Source: Flavobacteriaceae bacterium (GTDB taxonomy: Bacteria; Bacteroidota; Bacteroidia; Flavobacteriales; Flavobacteriaceae). Taken from it: a DNA stretch of 37,614 nt. The stretch covers positions 1-37,614 of the forward strand of contig JADHML010000010.1 of the NCBI GenBank assembly GCA_016780065.1. Reading direction: 5' to 3'. Position 1 is the stretch's first letter. Each line of letters opens with the position of its first letter. The notes beneath the pieces are model-generated. The model ran no database searches. It saw only the letters and a list, made by a program, of their open reading frames with translations, and was not told where the DNA came from. The translations under genes and the position numbers were made by a program. Positions 24,702 to 30,021 of this stretch are shown in pieces.

Positions 24702-25694
24702 ATGCCCATAATTTTAGGAATAGAATCTTCATGTGATGACACGGCAGCTGCCGTTCTAAAAGATGGGTCTATTCTTTCAAATGTCATTGCAAACCAACAA
24801 ATTCATGAACAATATGGAGGTGTGGTACCTGAGCTAGCAGCAAGAGCACACCTTCAAAATATTGTTCCTGTAGTCGATCAGGCATTGGCTCAGGCAAATA
24901 TCGATAAAAAAGACTTACATGCAGTGGCTTACACTCTTGGGCCCGGTTTGGTGGGTTCTTTGTTGGTAGGAAACTCTTTTGCAAAGTCTTTAGCAATCTC
25001 ATTAAATATTCCTTTAATAGAGGTCAATCACATGCAGGCACACTTGTTGGTTCATTTTGAAAAGGATTTACCCCAACCAAAATTTCCTTTTTTAGGACTC
25101 ACCGTTTCTGGTGGACACACTCAGTTGGTGCTCGTAGAAGACATTGATCATATGAAAGTTATCGGTGAGACCCTTGACGATGCCGTTGGCGAAGCATTTG
25201 ACAAAGCCGGGAAAATGCTAGGGCTTCCCTACCCTAGCGGTCCAAGCATAGATCGATTGGCCAAAAAGGGGGTTGCTCGAATTGATTTTGCCAAACCAAA
25301 AGTTTCTGATTTAGACTTTAGCTTTAGTGGACTAAAAACAAGCATTCTTTATCACTTAAGAGCCAAACAAAAAGAAGACAGTCAATATATCGCAAACAAC
25401 CTCAATGATCTATGTGCCTCTGTTCAAACCACGATTGTTTCGATCGTCATAGAAAAACTCACATCAGCTGTCAAACAAACGGGCATAACCGAAATTGCTT
25501 TAGGAGGTGGGGTTTCAGCCAATTCAGAGCTTCGAAACGCCCTTATGGCTAACAAAGAATGGAATGTGTATCTACCACCCTTATCCTTGACAACCGATAA
25601 TGCAGCCATGATTGCATTGGCAGGAGCGTTTAAATTTGAAAAAGGAAACTTTGGTCAGCTTCACAGCCATGCTCAATCTAGAATGTCTTTCTAA
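24702..25694 (+). CDS. tsaD: tRNA N6-adenosine threonylcarbamoyltransferase TsaD
   Basis: The ATG at 24702 is preferred over the frame opening at 24651 because MPIILGIESSCDDTAAAV is the conserved N-terminus and the promoter lies between the two. The protein is 330 residues, normal for TsaD. Metal-binding H110 and H114 are in EVNHMQAHLL, the nucleotide loop is TLGPGLVGSLLVG (78-90), and FSFSGLKTS and GGGVSANSELR follow. TsaD transfers threonylcarbamoyl to A37 of ANN-decoding tRNAs, forming t6A, with TsaB, TsaC and TsaE, none of which is here. Its stop overlaps the rsmE start (TAATG at 25692-25696). Confidence 0.98.
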   Translation: MPIILGIESSCDDTAAAVLKDGSILSNVIANQQIHEQYGGVVPELAARAHLQNIVPVVDQALAQANIDKKDLHAVAYTLGPGLVGSLLVGNSFAKSLAISLNIPLIEVNHMQAHLLVHFEKDLPQPKFPFLGLTVSGGHTQLVLVEDIDHMKVIGETLDDAVGEAFDKAGKMLGLPYPSGPSIDRLAKKGVARIDFAKPKVSDLDFSFSGLKTSILYHLRAKQKEDSQYIANNLNDLCASVQTTIVSIVIEKLTSAVKQTGITEIALGGGVSANSELRNALMANKEWNVYLPPLSLTTDNAAMIALAGAFKFEKGNFGQLHSHAQSRMSF

Positions 25695-26395
25695 TGCAAC
25701 AGTTTTTTCTTCCTGAGCTTCAGCCAGACTGTGACTTTGCTTCTTTTTCAAAAGAAGAGAGCAGGCATATTACAAAAGTGCTTCGTAAACAACCTCAAGA
25801 TGTACTTGTTTTGACAGATGGAAAGGGAAATCAATATCATGGTTTGTTAGAGATCCTCAATTCTAAATCATGCGGGGTTCGTATTACAAAAGTAATTCCT
25901 GTAACTGCAGATCCCTACAAACTCCATATTGCCATTGCACCCACCAAAAACATGGATAGATTGGAATGGTTTGTTGAAAAAGCTACCGAAATTGGGATAC
26001 ATCAAATCACACCTATATTGTGTCATCGGAGTGAAAGAAAAACAATCAAATATGAGCGACTTCATAAAATTGCGGTTTCAGCTATGAAGCAATCAATGGG
26101 AGCATACTTACCGCAGATCAACCCATTAACCACTTTTGATGATGCAGTTCAAAAAGCTCAAGGTATGTGTGCAATAGCACATTGTCATGATTCGCAAAAA
26201 GATCTTTTAAAATCCATTGAGAATACTCATAAGAAGATTCATATTTTTATTGGGCCTGAAGGAGATTTTACAGATGAAGAAATTGCTTTTGCACTTTCAA
26301 ATTCTTTTATTGCAGTAAGTCTTGGACACAAGCGCTTACGAACTGAAACCGCCGCACTAACAGCTTGTCAAACTGTGTCAATTTTGCATTCTTAA
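25694..26395 (+). CDS. rsmE: 16S rRNA m3U1498 methyltransferase RsmE
   Basis: A 233-residue SPOUT methyltransferase. The N-terminal PUA-like part has ESRHITKVLRKQPQD (20-34) and LTDGKGNQYHG. The central AIAPTKNMDRLEWFVEKATE is typical of RsmE, and the C-terminal knot has IFIGPEGDFTDEEI and SLGHKRLRTETAALTACQ. It methylates U1498 of 16S rRNA using SAM. The start overlaps the tsaD stop by one base, so translation is likely coupled. An AI-2E-type gene follows after 18 bp. Confidence 0.95.
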   Translation: MQQFFLPELQPDCDFASFSKEESRHITKVLRKQPQDVLVLTDGKGNQYHGLLEILNSKSCGVRITKVIPVTADPYKLHIAIAPTKNMDRLEWFVEKATEIGIHQITPILCHRSERKTIKYERLHKIAVSAMKQSMGAYLPQINPLTTFDDAVQKAQGMCAIAHCHDSQKDLLKSIENTHKKIHIFIGPEGDFTDEEIAFALSNSFIAVSLGHKRLRTETAALTACQTVSILHS

Positions 26396-26413
26396 AAAAA
26401 CTATCTTTAAAAG

Positions 26414-27493
26414 ATGAATTCACAAACCATAACAAGAGGAATCGTTCAAGCCTTTCTAATCATTGTTTTGATGGTGGCTGCATATAAAACACTTGTGGCT
26501 ATTGAGTCTGTTTTAATATACATAATCGTAGCTGCCATTGTTTCTTTGATCGGCAGGCCCATTACTATTTTTTTAAATCGCATCAAATTTGGAAACTTAC
26601 TGGCAACCATCACCACCATAGTCATTCTTTTGTTGGTTTTTTTAGGAGTGGTTTCACTCTTGATTCCGGTACTTATAGAACAAGCCAAAAATCTATCCCT
26701 ACTCAATGTTCAAGCACTTGAATCTACAGCGAGCTCACTCATAAGAGAATTAGAATTGTACTTAAGTCAGTACGATGTCAGCATGATTGAATGGATCAAC
26801 AAAGCGATAGAGGCGTTTGATTTTAGTGTGCTCCCAGAAACATTTAATGGTGTTATTCGGACGCTTGGGAGCTGGACAATTGGGCTTTTTTCTGTTTTAT
26901 TTATTACATTTTTCTTTCTTAAAGACAGCAAACTATTAGAGCAGATGATATTGGTTTTTGTCAAGGATAAACAGACACAACGTGTTGTAAAATCTATGGA
27001 ACGCATCAAAGGTTTACTTTCTAGGTATTTTATTGGATTGCTGTTGCAAATAAGTATTTTGTTTGTGTTTTACACATTGATACTAATAATTTTCGGAATT
27101 CCAAACGCTGTTACAATTGCCTTTATTTGTGCTTTGTTAAATCTAATACCCTATCTAGGTCCATTTATAGGAGGTCTACTAATGATATTTCTAACCATGA
27201 CTAGTAACTTGGGAGCCGATTTTGCTCAAGAAATTTTACCTAAAACCATTTATGTGTTTATTGGTTTTTTTCTTGGTCAAATAATAGATAATTTTTTCAG
27301 CCAACCATTGATATTTTCAAACAGTGTACAATCACATCCATTAGAGATTTTTATTGTTATTATCGTTGGAGGTCTTTTGGGCGGTCCGATTGGAATGATC
27401 ATTGCGGTTCCATTTTACACGGCCTTAAAAGTTATTTTTAAAGAGTTTTATGCCCACAATAAAATCGTTCAAGCACTTACAAAAAACATATAA
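26414..27493 (+). CDS. AI-2E family transporter (PF01594-type permease)
   Basis: A 359-residue integral membrane protein with about eight helices and the usual layout. Three helices come first (about 10-90, e.g. IIVAAIVSLIGRPITIFLN), followed by a soluble segment of about 90-150. A second membrane half contains IPNAVTIAFICALLNLIPYLGPFIGG (about 225-250), the family's most conserved stretch. The family includes exporters of autoinducer 2 and Na+/H+ antiporter-like proteins; the substrate here cannot be told from sequence. It lies 3 bp upstream of the YbjQ-like gene in the tsaD operon. Confidence 0.9.
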   Translation: MNSQTITRGIVQAFLIIVLMVAAYKTLVAIESVLIYIIVAAIVSLIGRPITIFLNRIKFGNLLATITTIVILLLVFLGVVSLLIPVLIEQAKNLSLLNVQALESTASSLIRELELYLSQYDVSMIEWINKAIEAFDFSVLPETFNGVIRTLGSWTIGLFSVLFITFFFLKDSKLLEQMILVFVKDKQTQRVVKSMERIKGLLSRYFIGLLLQISILFVFYTLILIIFGIPNAVTIAFICALLNLIPYLGPFIGGLLMIFLTMTSNLGADFAQEILPKTIYVFIGFFLGQIIDNFFSQPLIFSNSVQSHPLEIFIVIIVGGLLGGPIGMIIAVPFYTALKVIFKEFYAHNKIVQALTKNI

Positions 27494-27496
27494 ATT

Positions 27497-27811
27497 ATGA
27501 TCCTTACAAACACAGAATTTGTAGCTAACAAAACCATTTCAGAAACTTTAGGTGTTGCAAGAGGCAGTACAGTTCGCAGCCGCAATATTGGAAGAGATAT
27601 TTTCGCTAGTCTCAAAAACATTGTAGGAGGTGAAATAGAAGAATACACCAAACTGCAGGCAGATGCAAGAGAGCAAGCGTTGCAGCGCATGGTTGCCGAT
27701 GCGACCCAAATGGGTGCTGACGCAGTGATAAATATTCGATTCACAACTTCTGTAGTAGCACAGGGTGCATCAGAAATGCTAGCCTATGGAACCGCTGTAA
27801 AATTGAGCTAA
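27497..27811 (+). CDS. YbjQ/UPF0145 family protein
   Basis: A 104-residue protein matching the YbjQ family along its whole length: GVARGSTVRSRNIGRDIFASL (24-44), GGEIEEYTKLQADAREQALQRM (48-69), ADATQMGADAVINIRF (71-86) and a final YGTAVKL. Members form pentamers, and the domain is listed as a putative heavy-metal-binding domain; the actual role is unknown. Its TAA stop overlaps the ATG of the micro-ORF that follows (TAATG at 27809-27813). Confidence 0.92.
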   Translation: MILTNTEFVANKTISETLGVARGSTVRSRNIGRDIFASLKNIVGGEIEEYTKLQADAREQALQRMVADATQMGADAVINIRFTTSVVAQGASEMLAYGTAVKLS

Positions 27812-27906
27812 TGATTTGGATCATAATTGGTATTGCATTGGTAGTGTTGGCGATTATAAAATACAAAGAGCGTCAAAAGGATGATTTTGAGCAAAGAGAA
27901 AACTAA
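27811..27906 (+). CDS. 31-residue single-pass membrane micro-protein
   Basis: The ATG at 27811 overlaps the YbjQ stop as TAATG, the same arrangement as tsaD-rsmE in this operon. The frame encodes 31 residues: a hydrophobic segment (IWIIIGIALVVLAII, residues 2-16) followed by a charged tail (KYKERQKDDFEQREN). This is a typical small membrane protein layout with positive residues just after the helix. No family is recognised. The tRNA-Ser promoter begins 21 bp after its stop, so it closes the tsaD operon. Support comes from the coupling and composition only. Confidence 0.6.
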   Translation: MIWIIIGIALVVLAIIKYKERQKDDFEQREN

Positions 27907-27926
27907 TTTCTTGTTGCATATTTATG

Positions 27927-27957
27927 TTGTCGTTTCGGATTCGAAAATGTATTTTTG
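27927..27957 (+). promoter_or_regulatory. Promoter of the tRNA-Ser locus
   Basis: TTG (27927-27929), a 20-bp spacer and TATTTTTG (27950-27957) match the Bacteroidota housekeeping promoter exactly. Transcription should begin near 27964, about 20 bases before the tRNA-Ser 5' end. Confidence 0.75.
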
Positions 27958-27985
27958 CGCACGCACAAGAAAACGTTCTTACAAA

Positions 27986-28069
27986 GGAGAGGTGCCAGAG
28001 TGGTAATGGAGCAGATTGCTAATCTGTCAACGCGAAAGTGTTGCCAGGGTTCGAATCCCTGTCTCTCCG
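27986..28069 (+). tRNA. tRNA-Ser(GCT)
   Basis: An 84-nt class II tRNA. The acceptor stem GGAGAGG pairs with TCTCTCC (the last pair is a G-U wobble), discriminator G is at 28069, and no CCA is encoded. The anticodon stem GCAGA/TCTGT encloses TTGCTAA with anticodon GCT at 28018-28020, reading AGC/AGU. A long variable arm (CAACGC-GAAA-GTGTTG) and a canonical T arm CAGGG-TTCGAAT-CCCTG confirm tRNA-Ser. Confidence 0.97.
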
Positions 28070-28075
28070 CACCCG

Positions 28076-28109
28076 CCCTTGTAAGTCATTTGATTTACAA
28101 GGGTTTTTT
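28076..28109 (+). terminator. Intrinsic terminator after tRNA-Ser
   Basis: A perfect 9-bp stem CCCTTGTAA/TTACAAGGG (28076-28084 with 28095-28103) with a 10-base loop is followed by six T. It stands 6 bases after the tRNA-Ser end but only 4 bases before the tRNA-Arg 5' end. Confidence 0.8.
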
Positions 28110-28113
28110 ATTA

Positions 28114-28187
28114 GGTCGCGTAGCTCAGCTGGATAGAGCATCTGCCTTCTAAGCAGACGGTCCTAGGTTCGAATCCTAGCGCGATCA
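28114..28187 (+). tRNA. tRNA-Arg(TCT)
   Basis: A 74-nt tRNA. The acceptor stem GGTCGCG/CGCGATC has a single G-U pair, discriminator A is at 28187, and no CCA is encoded. D stem GCTC/GAGC, anticodon stem TCTGC/GCAGA, loop CTTCTAA with anticodon TCT at 28148-28150 (reads AGA), and T arm CTAGG-TTCGAAT-CCTAG are all canonical. No promoter of its own can fit between the terminator and the 5' end, so it may depend on read-through from tRNA-Ser. Its last 57 bases plus one flanking base are repeated at 28441-28498. Confidence 0.97.
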
Positions 28188-28188
28188 C
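28131..28188 (+). repeat. 58-nt tRNA-Arg segment, left copy flanking the GIY-YIG gene
   Basis: This D-loop-to-3'-end part of tRNA-Arg aligns without gaps to 28441-28498, 310 bp away: 46 of 58 positions are identical by hand count. Identity is complete at the left (GGATAG) and almost complete from the variable loop to one base past the discriminator. Ten of the 12 differences are in the anticodon arm, one is in the D stem and one in the T loop. Confidence 0.9.
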
Positions 28189-28203
28189 AAAAGCCCCAAA
28201 TCC

Positions 28204-28446
28204 ATGTATGTGGTTTACATACTTTATTCCTCATCTATAGACCAATATTACATTGGGCACACATCCAACTTGAAGGACAGACTCAGAAGGCACAACGCAG
28301 GGAGAAGCAAAGCAACAAAACATGGTATTCCTTGGGAAGTGAAATACACACAGACATTTACTACAAAATTATTGGCTTACAGAAGGGAGCTGCAATTAAA
28401 AGCCATGAAATCAAAAGTGTTTATTAAAAACCTTATTGATGGATAG
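28204..28446 (+). CDS. Small GIY-YIG nuclease embedded between tRNA-Arg copies
   Basis: An 80-residue, single-domain GIY-YIG protein. The GIY strand is VYILYS (4-9), the YIG strand is YYIGHT (15-20), the catalytic Arg is R26 in LKDRLRRHN, and the metal-ligand Glu is E62 in YRRELQLK. This is the short COG2827-like type with no separate DNA-binding domain; its target is unknown. The ATG lies 16 bases after the tRNA-Arg 3' end with no room for a promoter, so the mRNA 5' end is probably made by tRNA 3' processing. The last codon GGA and the stop TAG (28441-28446) are the D-loop bases GGATAG of the truncated tRNA copy downstream. This suggests nuclease and tRNA fragment form one unit. Confidence 0.9.
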   Translation: MYVVYILYSSSIDQYYIGHTSNLKDRLRRHNAGRSKATKHGIPWEVKYTQTFTTKLLAYRRELQLKAMKSKVFIKNLIDG

Positions 28447-28498
28447 CGCATTCCGATTCTATCGGAACGGTCCTAGGTTCAAATCCTAGCGCGATCAC
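28441..28498 (+). pseudogene. 5'-truncated tRNA-Arg(TCT) copy, right repeat
   Basis: A 58-nt fragment from the D-loop GG to one base beyond the discriminator; the acceptor 5' strand and D stem 5' strand are absent (upstream lies coding sequence). The anticodon arm TTCCG-ATTCTAT-CGGAA is perfectly paired and again carries TCT, but differs from the intact tRNA in four of five stem pairs. The 3' D-stem strand is GCGC rather than GAGC. It therefore derives from a different tRNA-Arg, not from simple decay of the neighbour. The T loop has TTCAAAT instead of TTCGAAT. It cannot form a complete tRNA on its own. Confidence 0.88.
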
Positions 28499-28699
28499 GA
28501 ATAAATCAACAAAAAGTTGAAATAAAACAAGCTCAAAATGAAAAGTTGCTTTGCTTTAAGTAGCACGGTCTTAAAAGATCAATTACTATTAAATCATGTA
28601 AACTCAACCATGCTTGCTGGTTAGATTTATAAAGCTAAAGTATTGAAAAGCTAATACATTAATATGTAAAATCATTTACATGGCCTTATAAAACTAGTC
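28499..28699 (+). other. AT-rich intergenic stretch after the tRNA cassette
   Basis: No open frame, RNA gene or promoter consensus is evident in these 201 bases. A 7-bp inverted repeat ATGTAAA/TTTACAT (28664-28670 with 28675-28681) lies 19 bases beyond the 3' end of the minus-strand lipoprotein gene. It has no T-run, so it is only a weak terminator candidate. Confidence 0.5.
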
Positions 28700-29995
28700 C
28701 TATTCTGAAGAGTGAATGGGCGTTTGACTCAACAATGTCAGTTCAGGCAAATCCGAAAGGTCATACTGGAACAACATCTCCTCACCCACGACCATGGCAT
28801 TCGGATAATCAATAATCACATCATAAGCAAAACCAATTGGATAACTGGTCATGATTTCGGGTTGGGATCTGTCTGTTACATCCAAAACTTTGATTCCTGC
28901 ACTTCCATCACAAATAATTAAATGGTCTTCATAGATTCCCAAACCATGTGGGTTGAAAAGCGATTTGTGTGAAACCACTTGTAAATCCTCAGGTGTTTGA
29001 ATGTCAATGATTTGAAGTTCGTTTAAATCCGTAAAACAATTGGTGCCTCCACGTAGTGTAACATACGCATATTCTAAGTCCGCGACAACCGGATCACAGC
29101 TTCTCATGTGTTCAATTTTATTGATAAAAAGTGGATCGGAAGCATCTGCCACATCATACATCAGCATCCCATTTACAGAACCGACAAAAAGAAGGTCATT
29201 GAGATGGAAGAGCGTTTCTGCTTGGGTTTGTGTATCGATACGTATCCACGGGTTTGGTTTATAGTTTTGAGCCAACTGAAACAACACCAGGTCGCTGAAA
29301 TTGATGGTATACAAATAACCATCAATTGGTAAAAAACGAGCCATCGAACCTGCGGTACTTGTGTTGGATCCAAAGTCAACATCACTACCAGGAACTGCTA
29401 CACCAACATCGTCAAAAGCCAGTTCAGGACCGTATGTGTTGTCTACACGTTCTCTACGTACTTCTGTTTCCCATCCAACAACAATACCCATAGAAGCATC
29501 TACATACTCAGCGAATCGAACATGGCCTTCTTCCCAAATTTCATTTGGAAAGTTCCAATAACTATCATAATAAAAAACATCTTCAACTGTAAAATCTTCC
29601 AAAAACTTAGGGGACTCTAAATTCGATAGATCAAAAACCACAAGAGCCGAAAACATATCTGCGTATAGATGGTTGTCAACGATGGCCATATCCACATTCC
29701 CAGGGATGCTGATAAACGAATGGTTCATGGGATTTGCAGGATTGCTGTTGTCAACGATGTGTATACCTTCCATAGGTTGATTAATGAAGATCATATCTCC
29801 ATAAGTTACAATCTTACCCAATCCTGTTTGAACCTTAGGTTCATCGATAAAAATTTCATCAGCCAAATCAGAGGTTGATTTATACATTGGTGTCACATAA
29901 CTTACATCTACCCATTCTTGGTTATTTGAGTCTTCATCACAACCAAACCAGATAAAAAGAAAGAGAATAAAGAAGGGGAGTTTGGCTTTCATCAT
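28700..29995 (-). CDS. LVIVD-repeat lipoprotein, likely surface-exposed
   Basis: A 431-residue protein starting at 29995 (or at the next ATG, 29992). The N-terminus is a lipoprotein-type signal: hydrophobic FFILFLFIWFGC with C19, then DEDSNN. The acidic stretch after the Cys resembles the Bacteroidota lipoprotein export signal that sends lipoproteins to the cell surface. The lipobox itself (W-F-G-C) is unusual. The remainder is made of LVIVD-type beta-propeller repeats with the recurring pattern 'hhVVDxSNPxxP' (GIHIVDNSNPANP, ALVVFDLSNLESPKF, GMLMYDVADASDPLF, LQIIDIQTPEDLQV, GIKVLDVTDRSQPEI). The ligand and function are unknown. It lies 26 bp downstream of the pgpH-like gene on the same strand. 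Confidence 0.85.
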   Translation of the reverse strand: MMKAKLPFFILFLFIWFGCDEDSNNQEWVDVSYVTPMYKSTSDLADEIFIDEPKVQTGLGKIVTYGDMIFINQPMEGIHIVDNSNPANPMNHSFISIPGNVDMAIVDNHLYADMFSALVVFDLSNLESPKFLEDFTVEDVFYYDSYWNFPNEIWEEGHVRFAEYVDASMGIVVGWETEVRRERVDNTYGPELAFDDVGVAVPGSDVDFGSNTSTAGSMARFLPIDGYLYTINFSDLVLFQLAQNYKPNPWIRIDTQTQAETLFHLNDLLFVGSVNGMLMYDVADASDPLFINKIEHMRSCDPVVADLEYAYVTLRGGTNCFTDLNELQIIDIQTPEDLQVVSHKSLFNPHGLGIYEDHLIICDGSAGIKVLDVTDRSQPEIMTSYPIGFAYDVIIDYPNAMVVGEEMLFQYDLSDLPELTLLSQTPIHSSE

Positions 29996-30021
29996 TTCGA
30001 ATTTCTCTAAAAATACAAATT

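Noticed and set aside
27955-28152. A 65-codon plus-strand frame across the tRNA genes
   Set aside because: It reads through tRNA-Ser and tRNA-Arg; the apparent motif GRVAQLDRASAF is a translation of tRNA sequence.
28664-28681. ATGTAAA/TTTACAT hairpin as terminator of the lipoprotein gene
   Set aside because: AT-only stem without a T-run in either direction; too weak to call.
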